The notes under the pieces are model-generated. The model had not been told where the DNA came from, searched no databases, and saw nothing but the letters and a program-made list of their open reading frames with translations. Shown piece by piece: positions 10,661 to 19,561 of a stretch of DNA of 64,000 nt (within the stretch, counting starts at the first letter, position 1; each line of letters starts with the position of its first letter). The position numbers and the translations under genes were made by a program. Source of the DNA: Candidatus Sericytochromatia bacterium (GTDB lineage: Bacteria; Cyanobacteriota; Sericytochromatia; S15B-MN24; JAQBPE01); contig JAYKJB010000005.1 in NCBI GenBank assembly GCA_035285325.1, positions 1 through 64,000 of the forward strand, read 5' to 3'.

Positions 10661-11704
10661 ATGCCCGCTCCGGTTCAAACCGCTAGTGCCCGCATTCCCT
10701 CCTCGCGTTCGACGGGAGAGGGCAGCGTCACGGTTCAGTCGGGCGAAACGCTGTACCGCGTCGCGGCGCGTGCCATGGGATCGGGGGCACGCTGGCGGGA
10801 CCTCTACGAGGCCAATCGGGCGGTGATCGGCAACGACCCTCACCTTCTGCAGGTGGGGATGGTCTTGCGGATTCCCGCCCTGGGCGGTGTCACGCCTCCG
10901 GCTGCCCAGCCGGCTCAAGCGCCCAAGCCTGGCGTTCCCACGGCTCCCAAGAAGCCCAGTGCGCCCACCGCGCCGACGCCTGTTGGACCGGTGGGCCGGC
11001 CGGGCGATCGCGATGGCGATGGGGTGAGCGACCGATACGATGCGTCGCCTGACAATCCGCGCGATCGCCGCTGGAACGAGCAGGCTGCCAAGGAATACGA
11101 GTCGTTCGTGCAGACGCAGACGCGCAAGATGATCGGGCGGGGAGTCGAGATTGACTGTGCCGATTTCGCGATCAAGTTGCTCAGCGACTTTTGCAAGTTG
11201 GTGGGCTTGCCCAATCCGATGGGCAAACAGGCCGATGCATTTCACGCGTATGGGCCTGGCCGGACGGGCGGATTGCCCAATGTGAAGGGGCCGAACTATT
11301 TCTTGCCTGGCCTGAACGCCGACAATTTCGCCAAGCACCACACCAAGGTCGTGAATGATGCGAACGGCAATGGCGTGCGTGGTTATGACCGCCGGACCGG
11401 CGCTGTCGATGTCGAGGATTTGCGCCCGGGAGATGTGCTGTTCTATGACTGGGACAAGGATGGCATCGTCAACCACACCGTTCAGGTGGTCGACGTGAGC
11501 AAGGACGGTCGGGTGACCTTGGCCTTCGGCACTTACGACACCGTGGGGGGTGGCCCCCTGACCTGGGGGGCGCTCGACCTGCAGCCGGTCAGTGAGATGG
11601 TGCTGGAGCCCGGCAGCGCGGAATATCGGCAGTGGCTGGGGGCGGGCAACAACCTGTGGGGCGTGCGCCGAGGAAACTGGATGCCTGACAAGCCCGCCGC
11701 GTGA
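10661..11704 (+). CDS. LysM protein with putative NlpC/P60-like cysteine hydrolase domain
   Basis: Protein of 347 aa in three parts. Residues about 22-72 form a LysM peptidoglycan-binding domain (VTVQSGETLYRVAARAMGSG... LLQVGMVLRIP). Residues 75-115 are a Pro/Ala linker. Residues 116-128 (DRDGDGVSDRYDA) look like a calcium-binding dockerin/thrombospondin-type loop. The C-terminal part has IDCADFA with Cys166 and PGDVLFYD followed by His272 in VNHTVQVV. This is the Cys and His order of NlpC/P60 or CHAP amidases. No classical signal peptide is visible. AGAAAGGAA upstream of the ATG serves as ribosome binding site. The hydrolase assignment is inference from spacing; binding to cell wall is likely. 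Confidence 0.7.
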   Translation: MPAPVQTASARIPSSRSTGEGSVTVQSGETLYRVAARAMGSGARWRDLYEANRAVIGNDPHLLQVGMVLRIPALGGVTPPAAQPAQAPKPGVPTAPKKPSAPTAPTPVGPVGRPGDRDGDGVSDRYDASPDNPRDRRWNEQAAKEYESFVQTQTRKMIGRGVEIDCADFAIKLLSDFCKLVGLPNPMGKQADAFHAYGPGRTGGLPNVKGPNYFLPGLNADNFAKHHTKVVNDANGNGVRGYDRRTGAVDVEDLRPGDVLFYDWDKDGIVNHTVQVVDVSKDGRVTLAFGTYDTVGGGPLTWGALDLQPVSEMVLEPGSAEYRQWLGAGNNLWGVRRGNWMPDKPAA

Positions 11705-11720
11705 GTCCAGGAGGCCTGGC

Positions 11721-12089
11721 CTATTTGGTCAAGGCACCTTGCGAGATCAGGAAGTTCAGGTATGTCTCGAGCTGCTTCAAGCCGTCGGCATTGAGCATCT
11801 CGAGTTTCTTGAGCAGGCTTTTGAGTTCTTCCGGGACGACAATCGGCATCGCCTGTTCGACGTGCTGACGCGCGGCCTTTGCCACCACGTCGGTGCCCTG
11901 CACGAGCCCGCTGGCGAGGTCGGGAATCGTTTCGGCGGCGGGGCGACCCGACAGGAGCGCTTCAAGCGGGCCGACCGCGCCCTTGATGCCCAGCATTTGC
12001 AAGATTTGCTGCTCGGTGACGCCCACTTCACGCGCCCGACTGGCCATGAAGGCGCCGAGCAATTCGATGGGATTGGGGGGCGTGGTCAT
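11721..12089 (-). CDS. Hypothetical helical protein, 122 aa
   Basis: Mostly alpha-helical by composition, with heptad-like leucines near the C-terminus (LKSLLKKLEMLNADGLKQLETYLNFL). It has no signal peptide or membrane segment, and I recognise no family. The start is 25 nt after the stop of the upstream helix-turn-helix gene on the same strand, so the two probably form an operon and the proteins may work together. Confidence 0.6.
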   Translation of the reverse strand: MTTPPNPIELLGAFMASRAREVGVTEQQILQMLGIKGAVGPLEALLSGRPAAETIPDLASGLVQGTDVVAKAARQHVEQAMPIVVPEELKSLLKKLEMLNADGLKQLETYLNFLISQGALTK

Positions 12090-12114
12090 GAGGAGTTCCT
12101 CGCGTCAGGGCGGG

Positions 12115-12381
12115 TCAGAAGAGATCCTGAAGTTTCGGCAGCACGCGACCCGCGCGGCGGCCCGTCAGCGTATCAATGTAGTGCTTCAGGGCCAACACCT
12201 CTCGCCGATGAAAGAAGACCAGACCGTCGATCACCACAAACGGGCGAATCTGCCCCCAGCGTTGATGGTCCTGGAAGGCTGCCGGACTCACGCCGGCCAG
12301 TTCGGCGGCATGGTTCGGCGTCACCAGATCGTCGCTTTCCAACCACACGCGCCAACCCCTCCTGCTCGAGCAGGGTAACAT
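12115..12381 (-). CDS. Small helix-turn-helix protein (excisionase/MerR-like)
   Basis: Protein of 88 aa. The segment LVTPNHAAELAGVSPAAFQDHQRWGQIRPFVVIDGLVFFHRREV fits the winged helix-turn-helix of excisionase/MerR-type DNA binders: helix, turn, recognition helix, then a wing with a conserved position before RREV. It lacks an effector domain. The ATG at 12381 was chosen because the longer frame runs back into the lysS promoter region without homology. It is divergent from lysS with about 90 bp between starts and upstream of the 122-aa gene. DNA binding is inference; autoregulation would be plausible. Confidence 0.65.
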   Translation of the reverse strand: MLPCSSRRGWRVWLESDDLVTPNHAAELAGVSPAAFQDHQRWGQIRPFVVIDGLVFFHRREVLALKHYIDTLTGRRAGRVLPKLQDLF

Positions 12382-12472
12382 AATCGACTCTGGCTTGGAA
12401 ACATGCCTGCCTGCCTGGCTTTCAGGTGCTTTGGCTGGTAGCATGAAGCTTCTTTTTCGACGGAGAACGTGC

Positions 12473-13957
12473 GTGACGATCGATCTCGAACAGTTGCCGG
12501 AACAGGCGCGGGTGCGGCGCACGAAGCTGCAAGCCCTCAAGGAACAAGGCGTGGATGTTTACCCCACGCGCTACGACCGCAGCGTGACGGCGGCGGACCT
12601 GCAGGGACGCTACGAGGCCCTCGAAGCCGGTGCTGACACCGAGGACGTGGTTCGCGTGGCTGGACGCCTGATGGGGCGCCGTGGGCAGGGCAAGCTGGTG
12701 TTCGCGGACCTCGTGGACGAGACCGGCAAGATTCAGATCACCTTCTCCCTGGACAAGTTGGGGACAGCCTGGATGGAGCGCCTCGATTTGCTCGACCTTG
12801 GCGACATTCTCGGGGTTGAAGGGACGGTGCGCCGCACCAAGCGCGGGGAGCTGTCGGTGGCGGCCGGCCAGTGGACCTTCTTGAGCAAATGCCTCAACCC
12901 GTTGCCGGAAAAGTGGCATGGTCTCGCCGATGTGGAACTGCGATATCGCCAGCGCTACCTGGACCTGATCGTCAACCCGGAGACCCGTGATGTGTTTCGC
13001 AAGCGCTCGCTCGTGATCCGGACGTTGCGACGTATGCTGGAAGACAAGGGCTTCATCGAGGTGGAAACCCCGATGCTGCAAGCCATCCCCGGTGGTGCAG
13101 CGGCACGCCCGTTTCATACGCACCACAACGCGCTCGACATGCCTCTGCACCTGCGCATTTCGCCGGAGCTGTACCTCAAGCGGCTGGTCGTGGGGGGATT
13201 CGAAAAGGTCTTCGACCTGAACAAGAACTTTCGGAATGAGGGCATCTCCACCCGTCACAACCCCGAATTCACCATGATGGAGCTTTACCAGGCGTATGTC
13301 GACTACCGGGACATCATGGAACTGACGGAGGAACTGGTCTGTGGCGCCATCGAGGCGGCCTGCGGGGGCCTGAAAATTCCCTACCAGGGGGAGACCCTGG
13401 ACTTCACGCGTCCCTGGCGGCGCGCCACCATGTCCGACCTGATCCAGGAGAAATTGGGCGTGGATGTCGCAGCGATGTCGGTCGAGGAACTGTCCGCCCT
13501 GGCCGCTCGCGTTCAGGCCAAGAAGCCGGCATTGCCGACCCACGGTCATCTGGTCAACGAGATTTTTGAAGCGGTGGCAGAAGGGGACCTGATTCAACCG
13601 ACCTTCGTGATCGATCATCCGGTCGAGATTTCCCCGTTGGCGAAGCGGAAGCCGGAGATGCCACACCTCACGGAACGTTTCGAGGTGTTTGTGGCGGGGC
13701 GCGAACTGGGCAATGCCTTCACCGAGTTGAACGACCCGATCGACCAGCGGGAGCGCTTTGCTGCCCAGCTCAAGGAGCGGGAAGCCGGCAACGACGAGGC
13801 CCACACCATCGATGAGGACTACCTGAACGCCCTGGAACTGGGCTTGCCTCCGACCGGCGGCCTGGGCATCGGCATCGATCGTCTGGTCATGCTGGTCGCG
13901 GACACCGCCTCGATTCGTGATGTGATCCTGTTTCCTCACATGCGTCCGCGTGAATGA
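12473..13957 (+). CDS. lysS: Lysyl-tRNA synthetase, class II
   Basis: Charges tRNA-Lys; 494 aa, normal for LysRS-II. An N-terminal OB-fold anticodon-binding domain (about 55-150) precedes the class II core. Motif 2 is FRNEGISTRHNPEFTMMELY and motif 3 is GLGIGIDRLVML. The GTG at 12473 is preceded by GGAG at 12462-12465 with 7-nt spacing and begins the conserved N-terminal helix, so I preferred it to the TTG-type upstream frame at 12395. Transcribed alone, divergent from the helix-turn-helix unit. Confidence 0.97.
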   Translation: MTIDLEQLPEQARVRRTKLQALKEQGVDVYPTRYDRSVTAADLQGRYEALEAGADTEDVVRVAGRLMGRRGQGKLVFADLVDETGKIQITFSLDKLGTAWMERLDLLDLGDILGVEGTVRRTKRGELSVAAGQWTFLSKCLNPLPEKWHGLADVELRYRQRYLDLIVNPETRDVFRKRSLVIRTLRRMLEDKGFIEVETPMLQAIPGGAAARPFHTHHNALDMPLHLRISPELYLKRLVVGGFEKVFDLNKNFRNEGISTRHNPEFTMMELYQAYVDYRDIMELTEELVCGAIEAACGGLKIPYQGETLDFTRPWRRATMSDLIQEKLGVDVAAMSVEELSALAARVQAKKPALPTHGHLVNEIFEAVAEGDLIQPTFVIDHPVEISPLAKRKPEMPHLTERFEVFVAGRELGNAFTELNDPIDQRERFAAQLKEREAGNDEAHTIDEDYLNALELGLPPTGGLGIGIDRLVMLVADTASIRDVILFPHMRPRE

Positions 13958-14006
13958 TGTCGCTCCTGCCCTGGCTACGGCCTGGCCGTGATTAGCTGAG
14001 CCATCC

Positions 14007-14651
14007 GTGCCCTCCGAAATGCTTGCCCAACTGGCTCGAGCGCGCGTGGTGCCGGTGGTCCGAGCGCCCGACGCGGGTCGCGCCGTGGCAGCCTGTCGGA
14101 CCCTGAAAGCCGGAGGCCTGGCACTTGTGGAAGTGGCGCTCACCACGCCGAATGGCGTCGATGCCATCCGGCAACTTGCCCGAGACGGCTTTCAGGTGGG
14201 GGCCGGCACGGTGATGGATGCCGCCCAGGCCCGTGCGGCGATCGCTGCGGGAGCCTCCTTTGTGGTATCTCCGTGCCTGGTCCCGGAGGTGTTGGCGGTT
14301 GCGCGGGAGGCCGGAGTGCTGGCGATACCAGGTGCCCTGACGCCGACCGAGGTGCAGGCCGCCGCCTCGCTGGGCGTGGAGTTGATCAAGGTCTTTCCGG
14401 TCGCCAGTGTCGGCGGGCCCGCTTACTTGCGCCTGTTGCTGGACCCCTTCCCCTCCCTGCGCTTCTTTCCCAGCGGCGGCGTCGGCCTGGCCGAGGCTGC
14501 TGCCTACTGGGCGTCTGGCGCGGTGGCCCTGGGGGTGGCATCCGCTGTGGCCCCACAGGCGGCGATCGCCGCCAACGACCAGGACCACATCCTGGCCTTG
14601 GCACGACAGTGGAGTGCCCTGGTTCAGAACCACCACGGCCCCACGCACTGA
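14007..14651 (+). CDS. eda: 2-keto-3-deoxy-6-phosphogluconate (KDPG/KHG) aldolase
   Basis: TIM-barrel aldolase of 214 aa cleaving KDPG to pyruvate and glyceraldehyde-3-phosphate, or 4-hydroxy-2-oxoglutarate. Signature residues are in place: Arg19 in VVPVVR, Glu42 in LVEVALTT, the GAGTV loop, the SP and IPGALTP strands, and the Schiff-base Lys128 in ELIKVFPV. FFPSGGV supplies the phosphate-binding end. It follows lysS by about 50 bp on the same strand. No edd or other Entner-Doudoroff gene is nearby, so the pathway cannot be concluded. The GTG at 14007 has only a weak ribosome binding site; an ATG at 14019 is an alternative. Confidence 0.9.
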   Translation: MPSEMLAQLARARVVPVVRAPDAGRAVAACRTLKAGGLALVEVALTTPNGVDAIRQLARDGFQVGAGTVMDAAQARAAIAAGASFVVSPCLVPEVLAVAREAGVLAIPGALTPTEVQAAASLGVELIKVFPVASVGGPAYLRLLLDPFPSLRFFPSGGVGLAEAAAYWASGAVALGVASAVAPQAAIAANDQDHILALARQWSALVQNHHGPTH

Positions 14652-14759
14652 CGGCGAAGGGCACACGAGCACGGGCAAACAGATCACGCGCTGGGGACGG
14701 CAAGCTCAGTGGGGCCTGCGGAACCCAGCGCGTGAAGGTGATCGTGCCGTTGAAACCGC

Positions 14760-16151
14760 TCAGACCTTCTGTTTCAACGTCGACAGGAAGCGGTCGCCGA
14801 CAAAGTTGAGCATGTGGGCAAGCTGCTCCCGCGCCACCAGGGTGTCCTTCAACTCGATGAAGTTGAGGATCAGTTCGCGGAACTCATCACTGGGGGTGGT
14901 CAGCTCATCGAAAGGCAGCGCGAAGAAACGCTCGACGATATCCTGCTCGTTGGCAATCAGCTTTTTCCAAACTTCGTGCAGGTCACGTTCGTCATGCTCG
15001 TAGCGGTTGACCCGGATGGTGTCCAGGTTGAAGGTTCGACGGAAGGATTCCTTGACCTCCTGCTCGTTGAGCGCCTCTTCCCAGATTTTCAGGTTGTCGC
15101 TGGCCGTCAGCATGATAGCTGCGCCCTTCTTTTCCATGCGCTCAAGCTGCTTTTCCTTGACCACCAGTTGTTGCTGCGAGGCCTCCAGGCCCTTGATGCG
15201 CTCGAGCAGGCGCCCGTTTTCCTCGACCAGTCGCGACACCTCTGCGCGAGCGTCTTGCGCTTGGCTGGTGCCTCGCCGCGCCTCTTTCTCCAGCCGATCG
15301 ATCTGCTGCTTGAGCGGCAGAATCTCGTCGCGAACTTTGGAGGTCTTGTCCGCAAAGTCCTGGCGGGACTTTTGCAACTCCCCGATTTCCCGGCGCAGTT
15401 GCGCTTCCACCCGCTGCCAATCGCCGGATTTGGTGTGCAACTCGGCCTTGGCCCGGTCCGTCGCTTCCGCCAGTTCGGCGCGCCGTTTTTCCTTGTTTTC
15501 TTCCAGCAGGCGCTTGAACTTGTTTATTTCCTCCTCCGCCTTGGCAAGCTTGGCGTTCAGGAGACCCTTCTGTTCTTCCATCTCGCGCCGGAGGTCTTCG
15601 ACCACGCTCTCCGGCACGCCACCAGCCACGGCCGTCTCTGCAGCAGGAGCTTCGGTGGCCTCTGCGGCGGGCTTGGCCTTGGGGGGCTTGAGGGTGGTCA
15701 GCACCTTCGCCGGGAATTCATAAGGACCCAGTCGGCCATAGGCATTCACTGGGGCAAATTCCGACGACTTCAGCCACTTCTTGAAGGCTGCCGTGGCGTC
15801 CTTACTCCCGGCCTCGATGGCTTCTTCATCCGCATTTTCAGCAGCGTCGCTGTCTCGCTTGAAGATTTCAGGAAACTCCGGAATGGTGCCCAACGAAGCG
15901 GCGTTGTCCTTGACCCAAGCGCTGAAGACCAGCGCCCGGATCTTCTTGTCCGAGGCGACCAGCGGCGCCAGGAAGGCGTTTACCTGGGCCTCACGGGCCT
16001 TGCCCACCGCCATCTTCTGGGTCCCCAGAAACTGAGGGCGCAGGCGATCGTTGCGCTCGACGAGCTCCTGCTTGCGGCGCAGCCCGAGGCCGCCGAGAAC
16101 CGTCTCGACCGCTTGGTTGAGCGCCTGCGCATCCGTATCCAACTTAGCCAA
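14760..16151 (-). CDS. Coiled-coil protein of unknown function, second gene of two-gene unit
   Basis: Protein of 463 aa with three visible parts. The N-terminal 140 residues are helical and soluble. A linker rich in Ala/Pro/Glu spans about 155-185. A long charged coiled coil runs roughly from 190 to 345 (EEQKGLLNAKLAKAEEEINK, LEKEARRG, LVEENGRLLERIKGL). The C-terminal 115 residues are helical and acidic (FFALPFDELTTPSDEFRELIL). No signal peptide, membrane helix or nucleotide-binding motif is present. Its ATG overlaps the stop of the large upstream gene by 8 nt, indicating coupling and probably a complex. I do not recognise the family. Confidence 0.8.
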   Translation of the reverse strand: MAKLDTDAQALNQAVETVLGGLGLRRKQELVERNDRLRPQFLGTQKMAVGKAREAQVNAFLAPLVASDKKIRALVFSAWVKDNAASLGTIPEFPEIFKRDSDAAENADEEAIEAGSKDATAAFKKWLKSSEFAPVNAYGRLGPYEFPAKVLTTLKPPKAKPAAEATEAPAAETAVAGGVPESVVEDLRREMEEQKGLLNAKLAKAEEEINKFKRLLEENKEKRRAELAEATDRAKAELHTKSGDWQRVEAQLRREIGELQKSRQDFADKTSKVRDEILPLKQQIDRLEKEARRGTSQAQDARAEVSRLVEENGRLLERIKGLEASQQQLVVKEKQLERMEKKGAAIMLTASDNLKIWEEALNEQEVKESFRRTFNLDTIRVNRYEHDERDLHEVWKKLIANEQDIVERFFALPFDELTTPSDEFRELILNFIELKDTLVAREQLAHMLNFVGDRFLSTLKQKV

Positions 16152-19100
16152 TGGAAAGCTCCTTCCGGGCGAACGGCACGAAGAAACACGCGATGGCTTT
16201 GAGGTCCTCGTGGAAGCCTTCGGCGCGCCGCTGACTGAGGAATTGCTGGTATTGAGGGGAGTCGAGCAGCTCGCTCATCCCCAGATCGATGGCAGCCTGG
16301 AAATCCCGCGCGGCAGCCTTGCGTAACCCACGCGCCACCAGGAGCTGCGCTCTCTCGTAGCGAAGCTCCGCGGCCTTCGGGTCGGCGGCGATGCGGTTGT
16401 TCAGCTCCTCGATTTCCGGCTCGAAAGCTGGATTTCGCACTTCGACCGTGCCGGCGGCCATGCCGCCCTGCAAGGTGGGGACAAACGCCTTCACCGTGAC
16501 CACGGGATGATCTTTGCTGCCCGGAATGACCAGGGAAATTTGCCGGTCCAACGACCCGTCGGTATCCACGTCGAGTTTGGTCAGCCGCGTGCCGTCGGGC
16601 GCGAACGCCTCCAGGCGAATTGGCACATCCTCGGGGCCATCGGCCGCGATGTCCAGGACGGCGACTCCGTCGATCAGGTACTCGCTGGCGGCTTCGAATC
16701 GTTGAATGCGGGGGTGCCACACCACGCTGAGCGTGCCGAACGAGCGCCCATCGATGCAGACTTCCAGATCCGTTTCGTGATGGGTCAAACTCCCCGACAA
16801 GCTGCCCAGCGGGAAGGTGGCGAAGCCTTCATAGAACTCCTCCAACAACGGGGGCTGGGAACCGGCCTGCAGGCTACCGTTCTGGCCACCGGCCGCAAAC
16901 AGAACCAGCGTGAGGTGGTCGAGTTCCTCGTGCCCAAGGACGGTTTTCCTGACCCAAGAGCCTTCCTGGTCGTCCAGCAGCCGGAACCCCCCCACGTCGG
17001 GCACGACCGAGACGGGCACCTCCACGGAGGGCACCGCAAAGCGCAACTTGCCCTCCAGGGGACGTGGAGCGAAGGGCGGGTTCTCCATCGCGTCGCGATC
17101 GACGATGGGACGCCCCAGTAGCAGGTCCATTTGACGCAGGCCGCCCGGGAAGCAGGGGACCGAGGCTTTGGCCGAAATGGTATAGACGGCTTCTTCGTCC
17201 ACCAGCCCCTTGGGGGATACAGCCAGGTCTAGTTGGGGCAGCACCAGGAGGTCCCGGCGACCCAAGCTCCGGCCGGCCGCCCGCATCGCCAAGGTGTAGC
17301 GCCCTGCAAAGTCGTGTTCGGGCGGGGCGTCCAAGGCACGACGCACCATCGCCCCCGACAACCGCCGGTTTTCGGCCGGGAAGTTCATCAGCCAGTTGAG
17401 TTCAGCCCACGTCAGAGAGAACAGGGCAACCCCGTCTCGTTCCAGCGTCACCAAGGCTCCGTCCAGCAGGCAGACGTCGTCCACGAACAGACTGTCCACC
17501 GTTGCCACCGTCAGCCCGGACGGGCTCTCGGGAGCAAACACCAGCGGGGCAGGCGCCGAAGGCATGTCGCTGGTCTGCCAGACCCCCTCGATGCGGTAAT
17601 CAAAGTTCCATTGGTGCCGCCCGTCCACATAGATTTCCAGTGGAGCGGTGCCTTCCAGCCAGGTCAAACGATGGAGCTCGTACCCCCCTTGCCGTCCCAA
17701 AGCGGTCACGCCGATGTCGCGCATCTGCATCGCGCCCGTGTTGACCGGACGGGTGGAGAACAGGATGTAACTGCCGCAACCGAACATCCGCGGCGCTTCC
17801 GACGGAGGGGTGAACCCCGCGTCGGCCTCTCCCATCAGCGCCATCTCGGGCAAGGGCAGGCGCCGGCGCAGGGCGCGGCCCGCGTGGGCCAGTTCGCTGC
17901 CGGTGGCATGGTCTTGAAGCACCAGGTCGACGTGACCGGGTTCCGGCGTCGTGAGCAGGAGGGCCTGGTCTGGCAGCTCCCCCATGCCGTCGGCGGAAAG
18001 TTCGAAGGTCAAACGCCCGGAGGTCTCAGCTTGGGGGCACTCCAACTGCACCGTCATTCCGGCGTACTCAGGGAGGCAGACTTTCAGCCCACGCACGCGA
18101 ACCGCCAAACGAGGTCCCACCTCCGCCAGCGTTTCCAGGGCAAGGGTCGAGCCCCAGTGGACCCCCTCGCGGCAGGCCACACTCCGGCCTTCTACCGAGA
18201 CGCGAACCCCGGGCCGCCACGGCGCCACAAAAAGCCAACCGCCCGCCTGCTTGTCATCGAAGAGCGCGCGTCCCCGCTCCAAGCTGGGCCATTCATCCCA
18301 GGTGATGGCGACCTCATCGGCGGAACGACACACGAACTGAGAGCCTACGCGTCCCTGGTTCGGCAGAGCCGCCAGATCCGACAGGTCCAGCCCCTCGTTG
18401 GGGCTGACCAGATAGACTTTGTGCTCGATCCGGTACACCCCCCACTGGGGAACGCCAAAGCACTTGTCTACCATGGCCAAGCTGCCACTCGGCAGGCGCA
18501 CTTCCGCACCCCGCGGGAAACTGGCCAGCACGCGCTGGAACTGGCTGGGGTGCCAGGCCTTGCTCAAACCTTCCTTCAAGATCCGAAGTGCTTCCTCGTC
18601 ACCTTGAAGCAGCTTTTTAGGCTCGATGCCCGTCCAGTTGAGGATCAGGTCCGGTTGGGTGAAGGCATCGTCGAGACGCCAGCGAGGCTGGGTGCGAAGG
18701 CCGACCATCAGGTCGCACAGCTGTTGAATGAACGGGACCACCACGCCAGCGTTGGGGAGCAGGCGAGGGGCCAACGTCTCCAGCAGCGACACTGCGGCAG
18801 GAGGTAGCCCCTGCCGCAGGGACTCGTCTTGAAGTGGCGCCAACGGTTCCTCGCAAGGGTGAAACCAGCGCCAGTAGATCACGAAGTATTCGCAGGCCGC
18901 GATCAGCAAGCCCTTCGGTAATCCAGCCGCCACCAGAAGGGATTCGAGCAATGCCTTGGGGTCGGTGCGCCCAGGGATCGGCAGACCCGCCTCCCGCATG
19001 GCGGTTGGCAGCAGGCGCTCGAACAGGTCCCATTCTGGTTCCTTCCCCATCAACGCCTTGTAGCGAGCCGGGAAGTCAGACAGCCCGTCACCCTGCAGCA

Positions 19101-19365
19101 GGAGACTGCAAATGGCGGCCAAAGCCAGCCTCCGACCGCCCACTTCAAGCCTGGCGTTGTTGGTGATTGGCTCCTCGGGATCCTGCCGGATCAGGGTCGC
19201 CAGGACGGCGGCGAGGTCGGGAAGAATGTCCGTCAGGTCTGTGCCGGCGTAAGGCACACTTCCTGTGACGTGAGCCTGGCGAGTGGCACCGCGCAGACCT
19301 TCCAGGCGTTCCGAAACCTTGACGACGTGTTGTTCGAATTCCGCCGTGGAAAGTAAATCTGGCAT
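16144..19365 (-). CDS. Large multidomain protein of unknown function, first gene of two-gene unit
   Basis: Predicted at 1073 aa from the ATG at 19365. Upstream in-frame starts exist (ATG at 19413 with GGGGGAG close by), but they would run the coding region through the palindromic region. The N-terminal third is helical and Leu/Pro-rich. Residues from about 280 to 950 are beta-rich and look like successive Ig-like or jelly-roll modules (GLKVCLPEYAGMTVQLECPQ, VTLERDGVALFSLTWAELNW). The last 70 residues contain one TPR-like helical pair (AELRYERAQLLVARGLRKAAARDFQ...). I see no Walker motif, nuclease motif, signal peptide or transmembrane helix. The protein is probably cytoplasmic and partners the coiled-coil protein encoded directly after it. 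Confidence 0.78.
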   Translation of the reverse strand: MPDLLSTAEFEQHVVKVSERLEGLRGATRQAHVTGSVPYAGTDLTDILPDLAAVLATLIRQDPEEPITNNARLEVGGRRLALAAICSLLLQGDGLSDFPARYKALMGKEPEWDLFERLLPTAMREAGLPIPGRTDPKALLESLLVAAGLPKGLLIAACEYFVIYWRWFHPCEEPLAPLQDESLRQGLPPAAVSLLETLAPRLLPNAGVVVPFIQQLCDLMVGLRTQPRWRLDDAFTQPDLILNWTGIEPKKLLQGDEEALRILKEGLSKAWHPSQFQRVLASFPRGAEVRLPSGSLAMVDKCFGVPQWGVYRIEHKVYLVSPNEGLDLSDLAALPNQGRVGSQFVCRSADEVAITWDEWPSLERGRALFDDKQAGGWLFVAPWRPGVRVSVEGRSVACREGVHWGSTLALETLAEVGPRLAVRVRGLKVCLPEYAGMTVQLECPQAETSGRLTFELSADGMGELPDQALLLTTPEPGHVDLVLQDHATGSELAHAGRALRRRLPLPEMALMGEADAGFTPPSEAPRMFGCGSYILFSTRPVNTGAMQMRDIGVTALGRQGGYELHRLTWLEGTAPLEIYVDGRHQWNFDYRIEGVWQTSDMPSAPAPLVFAPESPSGLTVATVDSLFVDDVCLLDGALVTLERDGVALFSLTWAELNWLMNFPAENRRLSGAMVRRALDAPPEHDFAGRYTLAMRAAGRSLGRRDLLVLPQLDLAVSPKGLVDEEAVYTISAKASVPCFPGGLRQMDLLLGRPIVDRDAMENPPFAPRPLEGKLRFAVPSVEVPVSVVPDVGGFRLLDDQEGSWVRKTVLGHEELDHLTLVLFAAGGQNGSLQAGSQPPLLEEFYEGFATFPLGSLSGSLTHHETDLEVCIDGRSFGTLSVVWHPRIQRFEAASEYLIDGVAVLDIAADGPEDVPIRLEAFAPDGTRLTKLDVDTDGSLDRQISLVIPGSKDHPVVTVKAFVPTLQGGMAAGTVEVRNPAFEPEIEELNNRIAADPKAAELRYERAQLLVARGLRKAAARDFQAAIDLGMSELLDSPQYQQFLSQRRAEGFHEDLKAIACFFVPFARKELSIG

Positions 19366-19391
19366 GGAGGCGGGAGAATCCTGTTCGAGTA

Positions 19392-19519
19392 ATCTGCCAC
19401 TCTTGGGGCACATCGGCTCCCCCAACGCAGGGGGCATCCGGGCGAGTGCGGCGCGAGAGCAAGGCTCGCTTTGCCCTTCAGTGTACCGCACTTGCCGGAT
19501 TCTGTTGAGAGTGGCAGAT
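19392..19519. repeat. 128-bp palindrome-rich region with 12-bp terminal inverted repeats
   Basis: ATCTGCCACTCT at 19392-19403 and AGAGTGGCAGAT at 19508-19519 are exact reverse complements. Inside lies a second imperfect pair (19441-19451 with 19486-19496, 10 of 11 positions) and an inner hairpin GCGAG/CTCGC (19453-19457 with 19465-19469). It separates the divergent large unknown gene and the tryptophan dioxygenase gene. It could be a shared operator pair, a structured leader RNA, or a small MITE-like insertion. No target-site duplication is obvious. Confidence 0.5.
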
Positions 19520-19561
19520 CATTTCTCTCCTTCGGGTATCTAGGGGAAGAGGAGACCAGCT

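Noticed and set aside
12422-14167. 581-aa open frame on the minus strand opposite lysS
   Set aside because: Antisense to a conserved gene, spanning lysS and the next gene, with no homology.
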